Numbered from the stretch's first letter, positions 8,597 through 16,076 are shown. The stretch is 64,000 nt of DNA from Marinococcus luteus_A (GCF_034497705.1 NZ_JAXRUV010000001.1:496001-560000); one strand, 5' to 3'. The notes: generated by a model not told the origin, from the sequence alone. A program made the numbers and translations.

Positions 8597-9457
8597 ATGG
8601 AAGTCTTAGACGTCTATCAGTTTATTAATCGTATGGAAGCGTCCGGCGTGGACTTTAGCGAATACCATGTTCATCACACGTATGCGCCGGACCATGACGA
8701 TTTCAACGGGACAAACGGATTGATCTTAAATCAGAACATGCGCCGCTATCACATGGAGGAACGCAACTTTCAGGATATAGCGCAGCATGGAACCGCGCTC
8801 CCAGACGGAAACATTGTCACCGGCCGGAGCTTCGGCACAGACCCGGCGTCCATTTCCGGGCAGAATGACAACAACCCGCTGATGATTGAAACGCTTGGCA
8901 ACTTCGACATGGGGCATGACCAACTCGAAGGCAAGCAGCGGGCAACGTTGATTATTTTGGGACAGTGGTTTGAACAGCGCGGCAAATATATTCGCTTTCA
9001 TAACGAAAACGCCGCGAAAAGCTGTCCAGGAACAGGCGTAGACAAAGATCAATTCATGGCCGATGTACGCGGGGAAAAGGTGAAGGGAACCAAAACAGGA
9101 GGCGGTAAGGTGTTACTACGAAACGGAGATAGCGGAAGTCATGTGAAGAAAATGCAGCGTCGCTTGCAACAGGCCGGATTCAAGCTGCCGAAACACGGGG
9201 CAGACGGAGACTTTGGAGACGAAACCGAAGAAACGGTACGCTCCTTCCAGGAAAAATACGACCTTAAAGTGGACGGCGTGGTTGGTCCGGAAACAAACGG
9301 CAAGCTCAAAGAGGAAGCCGGACGGGACAAAACAAGCGTTGATCAGATTTACAAGGTACAGATCGGTGCGTTTGAAGATAAAGGCAACTCCGAAGAACTG
9401 GCCAAAGAACTCGAAGCCAAAGGCTTTGACACGTATATTGTGAAGGAGGGAAAGTAA
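8597..9457 (+). CDS. N-acetylmuramoyl-L-alanine amidase (phage endolysin)
   Basis: This 286-residue endolysin is predicted to cut the amide bond between N-acetylmuramic acid and L-alanine. Residues ~15-150 form an Amidase_2 (PGRP) fold with probable zinc ligands His26 (or His27), His135 and Cys143 (motifs VHHTY and RFHNENAAKSCPG). Residues ~170-235 are a PG_binding_1 domain (LRNGDSGSHVKKMQ). Residues ~245-286 are a SPOR-type repeat (YKVQIGAFEDKGNSEELA). The start chosen is the ATG at 8597 after AGGGAGGA; the longer in-frame ORF would run into the previous gene. No signal peptide is present, so export depends on the holin encoded downstream. Confidence 0.9.
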   Translation: MEVLDVYQFINRMEASGVDFSEYHVHHTYAPDHDDFNGTNGLILNQNMRRYHMEERNFQDIAQHGTALPDGNIVTGRSFGTDPASISGQNDNNPLMIETLGNFDMGHDQLEGKQRATLIILGQWFEQRGKYIRFHNENAAKSCPGTGVDKDQFMADVRGEKVKGTKTGGGKVLLRNGDSGSHVKKMQRRLQQAGFKLPKHGADGDFGDETEETVRSFQEKYDLKVDGVVGPETNGKLKEEAGRDKTSVDQIYKVQIGAFEDKGNSEELAKELEAKGFDTYIVKEGK

Positions 9458-9712
9458 ATGAATTTTAACAAAGTGAATACTCCGGCGGTCCGCATGGGTG
9501 CATTAGGATTGACTACAGCCAACCAGTTCGCAGCGGTGTATGGTTATTCGCCCATGCCGATCGACGGCCAGACGCTCGAAATTCTGATTTCAACAGGCGT
9601 CTTTACGGTCGTGGCCGGGTGGACGGCTTGGAAGAACAACTCCTTTTCCAAAGTGGCCAAACAAGCCGACCGGTATTTAGCAAGCATAAAAAACACTACC
9701 ACCAAGAAATAA
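9458..9712 (+). CDS. SPP1/XhlB-family holin
   Basis: This 84-residue membrane protein has two hydrophobic segments (about residues 11-28 and 43-58). It ends with the family pattern WTAWKNNSFSKVAKQADRYL, close to the NN-x-(F/V)-(S/T) motif of SPP1/XhlB holins. Holins form the membrane lesions that release the endolysin. It begins directly after the amidase stop codon, so the two are translationally linked. Confidence 0.82.
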   Translation: MNFNKVNTPAVRMGALGLTTANQFAAVYGYSPMPIDGQTLEILISTGVFTVVAGWTAWKNNSFSKVAKQADRYLASIKNTTTKK

Positions 9713-9719
9713 GAAGCAA

Positions 9720-9747
9720 GCCGGGATACATGTATTCCGGCCTTTTT
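9720..9747 (+). terminator. terminator after lysis cassette
   Basis: A nine-pair stem of GCCGGGATA with TATTCCGGC around a CATG loop is followed by CTTTTTG. It marks the end of phage transcription before the AT-rich cargo. Confidence 0.8.
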
Positions 9748-9915
9748 GTTATTCAAATAAGGATTTTTATTAGTCTAATTTGTTAAAGGTACATAAAGCA
9801 ATTTTAAATAGAATAATTTATTTAAAAAACGCCGAATGTCGGTGCACGTCCGTGTTTATACGTATACATATAAATTAAAGCTTAACACTCGAACGTTTAG
9901 AAGGTTTTTGAGAAT

Positions 9916-9944
9916 TTGTATAGAATACTACTATTAGATATAAT
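9916..9944 (+). promoter_or_regulatory. predicted sigma-A promoter of the HEPN operon
   Basis: TTGTAT and a perfect TATAAT are separated by 17 nt, with the HEPN start codon 39 nt after the -10 box. The palindromic TATACGTATA at about 9858-9867 lies upstream and could be an operator. A separate promoter fits cargo genes that are expressed independently of the phage. Confidence 0.5.
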
Positions 9945-9983
9945 TAAAGAAATTAAATCATAATATACGATCGAGGTATTTAA

Positions 9984-10397
9984 ATGAGTCTAAACGATCT
10001 ATACGAAAAAATGGAAAGTAATCGTAAAGCAGCTAAGCTGTTGGAAGAAGAAGGGTTGTATGATGCCAGTTGCAATAGGTTTTATTATTCAGTATTTCAA
10101 GACTTTCTATTTTTAAACAAGAAGCATTTTGGGTACGTTTACAATAGAAATGATGGTGGTTCACACGAAGCTTTGCTAAATCATTTTTCTAGGAAAATTA
10201 ACGATCTCAATTCAATCTCTCATGACATGAGAGCCCGTATCGGAAATACTCCAACAATCATAAGAGATATTAAAAGGATGAGAGTGAAAGCTGATTATAA
10301 AGACGATAGAATAGCCATAAAAGAAATGGAAGAAATAAAAAAGAAAGTGAAATATTACGAGTCACTACATGAAGAGATCTTAAAAATTCTTATATAA
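9984..10397 (+). CDS. HEPN-domain protein (candidate toxin/RNase of a cargo operon)
   Basis: This 137-residue helical protein matches the HEPN pattern of the UPF0332-type family: AAKLLEEEGLYDASCNRFYYSVF at 16-38, a middle block SHEALLNHF, and RVKADYKDD near residue 104. HEPN domains are often RNase toxins in toxin-antitoxin and phage-defence systems. An Arg-x5-His element (RNDGGSH) is present but may not be the canonical catalytic motif, so RNase activity is unproven. It is the first gene of an AT-rich operon at the prophage edge, followed by an acidic unknown and a SecB-like chaperone. The ATG follows GAGGT. Confidence 0.75.
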   Translation: MSLNDLYEKMESNRKAAKLLEEEGLYDASCNRFYYSVFQDFLFLNKKHFGYVYNRNDGGSHEALLNHFSRKINDLNSISHDMRARIGNTPTIIRDIKRMRVKADYKDDRIAIKEMEEIKKKVKYYESLHEEILKILI

Positions 10398-10411
10398 AGG
10401 AGGGGAAGAAA

Positions 10412-10852
10412 TTGTTGATTGCTGTAAATGAAGATAAAGAATTGAAAGCTTTTATCGAAAGTGTAATCGATGAAGCGGACCTCTCTATAACTGATATTGC
10501 CTACGAGTATGATCCAGAGGAAGATTGGTATTATATATTTCATAATTTTTCAGACAAAATAATGGAGGATAAAGTTTTTGCTGAAATAATAGGAAAATTA
10601 ACATATGAAAAACTAATTTTAAGAGGAATAAAAAATTTTGTACTTCTTGAAGATAAAGAAGAATTAGCAAAACTAACGAAAAGTTATTTCGATAGTATTA
10701 CTGAAAATGAAGATTTTATGTTTACTACAATGGCTAATGGTTATGTTGAAATGGCTGAATTAAGCACAAGTATTAGTGCCGAATTTGATGCAATTGATGA
10801 TAATTTATTGATAGATAGATTTTTTATAGAAATAAATGAAAAAATAACTTAA
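10412..10852 (+). CDS. acidic protein of unknown function in HEPN-SecB operon (possible antitoxin)
   Basis: This 146-residue protein is not recognised. It is strongly acidic (ITDIAYEYDPEEDWYY near the N-terminus, SAEFDAIDDNLLIDRFF near the C-terminus) and has no membrane segment. It starts at TTG 10412 (another TTG at 10415) after AAGGAGGGG. It lies 14 nt after the HEPN gene and 15 nt before the SecB-like gene, so the three are almost certainly co-transcribed. Position between a candidate toxin and a chaperone makes an antitoxin role the simplest guess, but no domain supports it. Confidence 0.6.
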   Translation: MLIAVNEDKELKAFIESVIDEADLSITDIAYEYDPEEDWYYIFHNFSDKIMEDKVFAEIIGKLTYEKLILRGIKNFVLLEDKEELAKLTKSYFDSITENEDFMFTTMANGYVEMAELSTSISAEFDAIDDNLLIDRFFIEINEKIT

Positions 10853-10867
10853 CGTGTGGAGGAAAAC

Positions 10868-11320
10868 ATGCAGGCAGATTTGGAGTTTAAGAAATTCAGA
10901 ATAAAAAATCTTAACTATAATGTGATAGATGAAGAAGTTGAAGAGGGTAAACGTGGTAAAATTGATATACGCTTTAATGTTGGAAGTTCAGATGTTGAAA
11001 TTTCGGAAGAAATTGAGGGAGTAAGAAAGAAGACTTCAACTTTATCTTTGGGAGTGGAGGTAAAGGCATATAAAAAACAAACTATACTTGATTTAGATAT
11101 AACAATAGAAGGTATCTTTTTAACTGATTTAGAAATTAAAGATGAAGAACTCCACTCATTAGTAAAAACGAATGGTTCAGCTATTGTGATGCCTTATATA
11201 AGAAATATTATATCAATGGTAACTGGTTACGATAATACTTACAATCAAGTTCTATTACCTGCTTTTGATACGCATAAAATGTTTGATGACTTTAAGAATT
11301 TCTCGGAAGATGATTCATAA
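10868..11320 (+). CDS. SecB-like chaperone
   Basis: This 150-residue protein has the SecB layout: an N-terminal strand LEFKKFRIKNLNY, a central IDIRFNV...VEVKAY sheet with GIF (about residue 80), and the C-terminal signature MPYIRNIISMVTG...LLPAFDTHKMF. The signature corresponds to FPYAR...L-x-PVNFDAL of SecB. Canonical SecB is an export chaperone of Gram-negative bacteria. SecB-like proteins elsewhere protect unstable antitoxins (for example Rv1957 in Mycobacterium). ATG 10868 is chosen because it lies 5 nt after GGAGG; an in-frame GTG lies at 10856. Context suggests a chaperone of a toxin system. Confidence 0.72.
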   Translation: MQADLEFKKFRIKNLNYNVIDEEVEEGKRGKIDIRFNVGSSDVEISEEIEGVRKKTSTLSLGVEVKAYKKQTILDLDITIEGIFLTDLEIKDEELHSLVKTNGSAIVMPYIRNIISMVTGYDNTYNQVLLPAFDTHKMFDDFKNFSEDDS

Positions 11321-11629
11321 CAATTAAAACTTCGAGTATGCCTAAAGTTATATTGAACATCAAGAAACGTCATCAGCTTAAGCTAAACGAGCAAATAGCG
11401 CCTATTTCGCCCCTGGCGAGAAAATACGCCGTTTTCCAATTGCAGTTCATCTGGCTATACTAAAGAAGTTCCTTACCTCGAGGAACCACCTTGTATAATG
11501 TTTTCCCACACTGAAAACTTGTCTCCAGAAAACAGTCCTTCCTTAAGGGCTGTTTTTTGGTTTATTAACCCACCCCTCCTTCCATTTTTAAATTCCCTAT
11601 AATAATTTACAACTTCTCTATAAAAAAGC
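11321..11629. other. gene-free stretch between prophage cargo and csrA/hag unit
   Basis: There is no convincing gene. It holds a short inverted repeat GTTCCT...AGGAAC (about 11469-11487), a TATAAT at 11494-11499 without a good -35, and the terminator at 11531-11558. The prophage's right attachment site should lie here or just to the left, but it cannot be located without the other end. Confidence 0.5.
11531..11558 (+). terminator. intrinsic terminator
   Basis: AACAGTCCTT pairs with AAGGGCTGTT around CCTT, then a T-run. It may end the HEPN operon transcript or a short RNA from the TATAAT at 11494. Confidence 0.7.
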
Positions 11630-11656
11630 TAAACATCATACAAACTGGTCCGATAA
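11630..11656 (+). promoter_or_regulatory. sigma-D (flagellar) promoter of csrA-like/hag
   Basis: TAAA, exactly 15 nt, then TCCGATAA. The B. subtilis sigma-D consensus is TAAA-N15-GCCGATAT. The csrA-like start lies 34 nt downstream. It explains expression of the flagellin unit with late motility genes. Confidence 0.78.
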
Positions 11657-11690
11657 AAGGAGTAGAACAAACATTCAAGGAGGAATGGAA

Positions 11691-11882
11691 ATGCCATTAG
11701 CATTAGGAGTCAGAGAAAACGAGCGTATCTTTATCGGAGACGATATCGCCATCGCTGTAGTGAAACAAGAGGGTGGATATACACGCGTCGTAATCGATGC
11801 TCCCAAGGATAAGAAAATTGTTCGTGAAAAGCTCGCAGAAGGAGATTTGCGAGATAAGCTGCTGAACCATCAGCAGGACTAA
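11691..11882 (+). CDS. CsrA-like RNA-binding protein
   Basis: This 63-residue protein aligns along its length with CsrA. MPLALGVRENERIFIGDDI corresponds to the first strand and turn, and GGYTRVVIDAPKDKKIVREKL to the core containing the conserved IDAPK block. The first strand differs from the usual MLVLSRK start. CsrA binds GGA motifs in mRNA leaders and in B. subtilis represses hag translation. ATG 11691 is preferred over 11685 because AAGGAGG lies 7 nt before it. The gene is directly upstream of hag under a sigma-D promoter, as in B. subtilis, but no fliW is visible. Confidence 0.8.
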   Translation: MPLALGVRENERIFIGDDIAIAVVKQEGGYTRVVIDAPKDKKIVREKLAEGDLRDKLLNHQQD

Positions 11883-11918
11883 AATCGGTACTTATCCTAA
11901 AGGGATTTGTATATAAAA

Positions 11919-11956
11919 GGGGCCATAAGGACGTGACCCCAAAAACACATAAGGAG
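11919..11956 (+). promoter_or_regulatory. hag leader with two CsrA-type GGA sites
   Basis: GGGG (11919-11922) and CCCC (11937-11940) can pair so that AAGGACG (11927-11933) is exposed in the loop. A second site, AAGGAG (11951-11956), is the Shine-Dalgarno of hag. B. subtilis hag has the same arrangement of an upstream CsrA site and one over the ribosome binding site. Confidence 0.55.
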
Positions 11957-11966
11957 CGTGTAAAGA

Positions 11967-13163
11967 ATGATTATTAATCACAACCTCGGTGCTATGAATG
12001 CACAGCGCCAAATGAGCACTAACCAGAACAATATGAGTAACTCAATGGAGAAACTCTCTTCTGGTCTTCGCATCAACCGTGCGGGAGATGATGCAGCTGG
12101 TCTAGCAATCAGTGAAAAAATGCGCGGCCAAATCCGTGGTCTGGAGCAAGCAGATCGTAACGCTCAAGACGGCGTATCCATGATTCAAACTGCAGAAGGA
12201 GCTTTGAATGAAACACAAGATATTCTGCAACGGATGCGTGAATTAGCAACACAAGCTGCGAATGATACAAACACTGACACAGACAGAAATGAGATTCAAA
12301 AAGAAGTAAACTCTTTGACATCAGAAATTAACCGTATCGGTAATACCACTGAGTTCAACACACAAAAACTGTTGAACGGAGAAAAAGATGGGTCAGAAGC
12401 AATAGCAGCAGTTGCTGGAGAGTTCACTAGTACGGACGATATTGGAACAGAGGACGTTACTATTGATGGAGTGAATTTCACTTATGTAGATAGTGGGGCG
12501 ACTGCAGCTGATGGAGAATTCTCAGATGCTGAGGGACTGGCTGCCGCCATTGATGCTTCTGATCTTGGCGATAAGTACACAGCATCACACAGCACAGATA
12601 AACTGGTATTAACGCAAGAAGATGGTGAAGAATCCTCGACTGCTCCAAGTGGTCTTGACTTTGAAACTACGACTGCTGGTGTTGAAGGAAAAGACGCGGG
12701 ATCTGGAAATTCTGCTCAATTCCAAATCGGTGCTAATGAAAGCCAAAGCCTCACGCTAAATATTGCTGATATGAGAGCGTCAGCTCTAGGTATCACTAGC
12801 GAAGGCACTGGGGCAGAATTAGGAGTTACTGATGGAACAAATAATGAAGTGACTGAACAGGCGTTAGATCTTTCTACACATGAAAAAGCGTCTGAAGCTA
12901 TTACAAAAATTCAATCTGCTATTGATGAAGTGTCTGGTGAACGCTCCCAACTGGGGGCAAACCAAAATCGCTTAGAGCATACTATCAATAACTTGGGTAC
13001 TTCTGCTGAGAATCTCCAGTCTGCCGAATCTCGTATTCGCGACGTTGATATGGCGAAAGAAATGATGAACATGACGAAAAACAACATTCTTTCTCAAGCC
13101 TCACAGTCGATGCTCGCACAAGCAAATCAACAGCCACAATCTGTACTTCAATTACTTCAGTAA
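11967..13163 (+). CDS. hag: flagellin
   Basis: This 398-residue flagellin is the filament subunit exported by the flagellar type III apparatus. The N-terminus MIINHNLGAMNAQRQ and the helical D0/D1 segment (LSSGLRINRAGDDAAGLAIS) are canonical, as is the C-terminal ANQQPQSVLQLLQ. The middle (~145-290) is an acidic variable region, longer than in the 304-residue B. subtilis Hag. This would enlarge the D2/D3 surface and fits a halophile. Expression is probably set by the sigma-D promoter upstream and by CsrA-type control of the leader. Confidence 0.95.
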   Translation: MIINHNLGAMNAQRQMSTNQNNMSNSMEKLSSGLRINRAGDDAAGLAISEKMRGQIRGLEQADRNAQDGVSMIQTAEGALNETQDILQRMRELATQAANDTNTDTDRNEIQKEVNSLTSEINRIGNTTEFNTQKLLNGEKDGSEAIAAVAGEFTSTDDIGTEDVTIDGVNFTYVDSGATAADGEFSDAEGLAAAIDASDLGDKYTASHSTDKLVLTQEDGEESSTAPSGLDFETTTAGVEGKDAGSGNSAQFQIGANESQSLTLNIADMRASALGITSEGTGAELGVTDGTNNEVTEQALDLSTHEKASEAITKIQSAIDEVSGERSQLGANQNRLEHTINNLGTSAENLQSAESRIRDVDMAKEMMNMTKNNILSQASQSMLAQANQQPQSVLQLLQ

Positions 13164-13171
13164 TTACGTTA

Positions 13172-13199
13172 AGCAGCTCTCTTGGAGGGCTGCTTTTTC
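13172..13199 (+). terminator. hag terminator
   Basis: AGCAGCTCTC pairs with GAGGGCTGCT around TTG, followed by TTTTT. Confidence 0.85.
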
Positions 13200-13236
13200 A
13201 TTTATGTGATCAAAATGGAACATGTCTAATAAAAAA

Positions 13237-13254
13237 TTAGGGGCGCGCCCCTAA
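13237..13254. repeat. 18-bp perfect palindrome
   Basis: TTAGGGGCGCGCCCCTAA is a perfect palindrome preceded on the plus strand by an A-run, so on the minus strand it reads as a hairpin followed by T6. It could act as a leftward terminator or a protein-binding site. A degenerate half (CCGCCCCTAAAAA) follows at once. Confidence 0.55.
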
Positions 13255-13289
13255 TCCGCCCCTAAAAAGTTGAAAAACCATCGTAATCA

Positions 13290-13452
13290 TATTATTCAAA
13301 TGTTGATTTAACAGGCTTTATCGACATCAAAATTAGGGGGTTTGGCAAATAATATAATCCGCAGCCAGGTTCACCCTTGGGAACGCGAACAGTATCTCTC
13401 CACGTACTAAGATTGAGAAAACCCTTCAGCCGCAATGGCTGGAGGGTTTTTT
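13290..13452 (+). ncRNA. possible small structured RNA ending in a strong terminator
   Basis: No gene with a ribosome binding site precedes the strong hairpin at 13420-13452. A TATAAT at 13353-13358 would give a transcript of about 90 nt containing a small hairpin (GTTC...GGGAAC) and the terminator. The -35 region is poor and no known RNA family was recognised, so this is only a candidate. Confidence 0.3.
13420..13452 (+). terminator. strong intrinsic terminator
   Basis: An 11-pair stem ACCCTTCAGCC/GGCTGGAGGGT around GCAAT is followed by six T. There is no upstream coding gene on this strand after hag, which has its own terminator. Confidence 0.8.
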
Positions 13453-13495
13453 GTGTTTGCCCGCATCTAGAATCGTTTCTCTTCATTTTGGGCGT

Positions 13496-13518
13496 AAAAA
13501 AACCCTGCTCGAAAGCAG
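13496..13518 (-). terminator. terminator of DUF4064 gene
   Basis: On the minus strand, CCTGCTTTCGAGCAGG is followed by a run of T, 12 nt beyond the stop codon. Confidence 0.8.
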
Positions 13519-13529
13519 GTTAATTATAT

Positions 13530-13871
13530 TTATTCGGTTGCTGTTTTGTCTTTGCGCGCTACGCCCATAATTCCTGCAATCAATAAAAGGATACCTGAAA
13601 TAATAAAGAAAGCAGAAACACTAATAAAACCGCCTACAGCAGCCACAATCATTAGTATGCCGCCAAGTTTTGCTTTATTTCGTACTAAAACTGAGCCGAC
13701 AATACCTAATATTGAAAATAGCAAAGCGCCAAAACCAAGCCCGGTAACGCTACTTGTGCCTGTTTCTGAAAAGCCAGCGTCTATTGCCCCGAAAAGAAGG
13801 GCAAAAACACCAGCAAACAATCCTAAAATACCTCCGATCAAACCTAAAACGAATTCGCCTGTTCTATTCAT
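13530..13871 (-). CDS. DUF4064-type membrane protein
   Basis: This 113-residue protein has about four hydrophobic segments rich in Gly/Ala/Ile (FVLGLIGGILGLFAGVFALL, then LGFGALLFSILGIVGSVL and two more). It starts MNRTGEFVLGLIGG, the usual opening of DUF4064 proteins found in Firmicutes. Function is unknown. It lies 15 nt downstream of the DUF4352 gene on the same strand, so the two form an operon. Confidence 0.7.
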   Translation of the reverse strand: MNRTGEFVLGLIGGILGLFAGVFALLFGAIDAGFSETGTSSVTGLGFGALLFSILGIVGSVLVRNKAKLGGILMIVAAVGGFISVSAFFIISGILLLIAGIMGVARKDKTATE

Positions 13872-13886
13872 TCTATAATACCTCCG

Positions 13887-14774
13887 CTATTTTAATGTAA
13901 TATGAGAAGAATTGGTGCCGAAAACACCTTCAGTAACTTCTGCTTCCAAATGGTCATCTTCTGCCACCTCATCAGTCACATCGAAAACCACTTGCCCTTC
14001 AATAGAAGAGCCTGGGTTGACTTCAGAAAAGAGAAAGTCCGCTGCATCACTGGGATCATCGGAAGAATTCGCATAGGTGCTTGCTGTTGTATCTGCTTCA
14101 AATGTTTTTCCATCCTGTTTTAAACGAACCTGGGAAGAATCGACCATAGCAGCTTCACTGCCGTTATTGGTATAAACCATGTCGAGCACAATGTACGTGC
14201 CTTCCGCTGTTTCAGACGCATACTCACTGCCTACTGTAGAGGCGGTGGAAACATCATTAATTTGAAAGGATACTGCACCAACATCAACTGTTTCACCTAA
14301 TTCATCGGAAGAATTGGCTTCAGATGAATCTTCAGAGCTATTTTCATTTTCTGTATCAGAAGACTCTTCGCTGGAATCAGATTCTGATTCACTTGTTTCC
14401 TCAGAATTGGTATCCGTCTGTTCTTCTGAGTTATTTTGTTCCTCTTCCTGTTGTTCCAATGCCTGCTCACGCTCTTCAAGTTCCTGTTCCCGCTGATCTA
14501 ATTCCTCAGCACGTTGTTCTTGTTCGTCCGTTTCAGATTCAGTTTCTTCTGTAGATTCTTCCTGTGCTTGTTGGTTATTGGTAGCATCATCTGAAACTAA
14601 TGCATAGCCACCGAAACCAATCGCGAATAATCCTACAAAAGAAATGACATAATGCTTTGTACGTATTTTTTCAAACAATGCCCGTTTAGCTATAAGTCTC
14701 ATGCCGGCATGAACGGCCCATATCACTAGAACTAGAAACGATAGAATGAAAAGAAGCAAAAATAAATTTTCCAA
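13887..14774 (-). CDS. membrane-anchored DUF4352 protein with coiled coil and acidic linker
   Basis: This 295-residue protein has two N-terminal membrane segments (~3-23 and 42-60), then a Gln/Glu coiled coil (~75-115) and a Ser/Glu linker (~115-160). A C-terminal Ig-like DUF4352 domain follows (VGAVSFQINDVSTAST ... GTYIVLDMVYTNNGSEA). DUF4352 domains are extracellular beta sandwiches of unknown ligand. The domain is paralogous to that of the 189-residue protein at 14949-15518. The acidic linker suits a wall-spanning segment. Confidence 0.75.
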   Translation of the reverse strand: MENLFLLLFILSFLVLVIWAVHAGMRLIAKRALFEKIRTKHYVISFVGLFAIGFGGYALVSDDATNNQQAQEESTEETESETDEQEQRAEELDQREQELEEREQALEQQEEEQNNSEEQTDTNSEETSESESDSSEESSDTENENSSEDSSEANSSDELGETVDVGAVSFQINDVSTASTVGSEYASETAEGTYIVLDMVYTNNGSEAAMVDSSQVRLKQDGKTFEADTTASTYANSSDDPSDAADFLFSEVNPGSSIEGQVVFDVTDEVAEDDHLEAEVTEGVFGTNSSHITLK

Positions 14775-14918
14775 TCTGTATTACCCCCATTTGGAATATA
14801 CATCCAAATATATAATTAATGTCTATAATTTATCAGCAAATCAAAATGCCCCTGCAACTACTGGAAGTCGAAAGTGAAAATTGCTTGATCGCTTGGTCTA
14901 AATTCTTTTGGAATTTAA

Positions 14919-14944
14919 GAAAACCCTGCATATAGCAGGGTTTT
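14919..14944. terminator. bidirectional hairpin between DUF4352 genes
   Basis: AAACCCTGC pairs with GCAGGGTTT. It probably ends the 14949-15518 transcript on the minus strand. Confidence 0.65.
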
Positions 14945-14948
14945 AGTG

Positions 14949-15518
14949 TTATTCGCTCAAATTAACCGTAGCTGAATTATTTCCGAAGATACCTTCGTTC
15001 AATTGTGCTTGTAAATCTTCTGCTTCAGCAACATCAGGATTTACATCGAATGCAACTTCACCTGAAATTGTAGAATCTGGGTTGACCTGCTCTAAGAATA
15101 ATTCAGAATTCGCGCCATCAGCCTCGTATGTGTTTCCGTCACTGAGTAATGAAATATAAGAAGAATCCATAGTCACAGCTTCGCTTCCGTTGTTAGTCAC
15201 TTCAACATCTAAAACGATGAAAGTACCGTCTGCTTCAGATTCCATTCCTTCCATACCAGCTGTATCGGAGGTTTCCATTCCATTAATGACATAAGTCACG
15301 TCACCAACTTGAACTTCCTCCCCAGTGCTGTACGTTTGTTCCTCGGACTCCTCTTCCCCTGAAGAATTACTTTCTTCCGAAGAATTTTCATTGTTGCTGC
15401 CGTCGCCAGATGAATCTTCGTCGCCTCCACCGGTAACACTTACAATGATCACAATAATAATGATCACAAGGACCAAAGCGCCGACACCTGTCAGACAGCC
15501 TTTAAACATTTTCCCCAT
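14949..15518 (-). CDS. DUF4352 protein, membrane-anchored
   Basis: This 189-residue protein has a single N-terminal membrane segment (GVGALVLVIIIIVIIVSVTG, ~12-31), an acidic Ser/Glu/Asp spacer (~32-65) and a DUF4352 beta-sandwich domain. The domain carries VGDVTYVINGMET and GTFIVLDVEVTNNGSEA. It is paralogous to the neighbour at 13887-14774, sharing the EVNPGS/QVNPDS and EGVFGTNS/EGIFGNNS blocks. A local gene duplication is likely. Confidence 0.75.
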   Translation of the reverse strand: MGKMFKGCLTGVGALVLVIIIIVIIVSVTGGGDEDSSGDGSNNENSSEESNSSGEEESEEQTYSTGEEVQVGDVTYVINGMETSDTAGMEGMESEADGTFIVLDVEVTNNGSEAVTMDSSYISLLSDGNTYEADGANSELFLEQVNPDSTISGEVAFDVNPDVAEAEDLQAQLNEGIFGNNSATVNLSE

Positions 15519-15883
15519 GTCTCTTAACCCCCTACTTATGTAATGAAACGAGGTTAATTTTAACAGTGATATGATTAATTGGCAATTTATTTTTATTACT
15601 TTTTACTTATAAATAATGCTTTTTTACTCAATAATTAAATTTTCTATGCATTTGTTTACGTTTGATTATCAGGTGATCTCTATTGAGAGCAATACTAATG
15701 GGATTTGAAAATGTAATGATCGAGTTAGATATAAAAATGGTGCCTATATTAAAAAGATAAACAGAATATAGGATAATTGTTTCATGATTGAAGTCTAAAA
15801 ATTGCTTGAAGTTGAATTAAGACGTTTGCTTCCCCTTTGTAAAGAGGTAAAGAACTATACTTAAAAAATAAGGGATGATAAAA
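15519..15883. other. gene-free stretch
   Basis: This AT-rich region lies between divergent genes. It presumably carries promoters for both sides, but I see no box pair convincing enough to name and no ORF with a ribosome binding site. Confidence 0.4.
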
Positions 15884-16021
15884 ATGAATAAAGCCCATTT
15901 AATTACGGAGAAGCTGGCGCTGGAGGAGGAGTACGATAAAGGCGAGGTTCCGCACGATGAATATACCGAGCGTGTGGAGGAGCTGCAGCAGCAGCTGGAG
16001 CAGCCGAATTTTGTAAAATAA
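15884..16021 (+). CDS. small acidic protein, SHOCT-like pattern
   Basis: This 45-residue ORF starts at ATG 15884 after AGGGA. Its sequence ITEKLALEEEYDKGEVPHDEYTERVEEL fits the short helical-hairpin pattern (L-x-x-x-x-G-x(2)-x-x-E-(F/Y)) of SHOCT-type domains. These occur at protein ends or as tiny free proteins. Codon use matches the neighbours, supporting a real gene. Function is unknown. Confidence 0.5.
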   Translation: MNKAHLITEKLALEEEYDKGEVPHDEYTERVEELQQQLEQPNFVK

Positions 16022-16076
16022 ATGTAATGATAAAAAGGTAGAATACTATGATAATGTGTAGGCAGAAGGTGATAAA

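Noticed and set aside
11321..11629. Prophage attachment site
   Set aside because: A right end must be near here, but without the left end no core repeat can be identified.
13292..13486. Minus-strand ORF of 64 residues near the hag terminators
   Set aside because: It covers two terminator hairpins and lacks a ribosome binding site. It looked at first like a transposase tail but no family could be confirmed.
15838..15863. Promoter boxes before the 45-residue ORF
   Set aside because: TTGTAA and TATACT are only 13 nt apart and a sigma-B reading also fails, so neither is reported.
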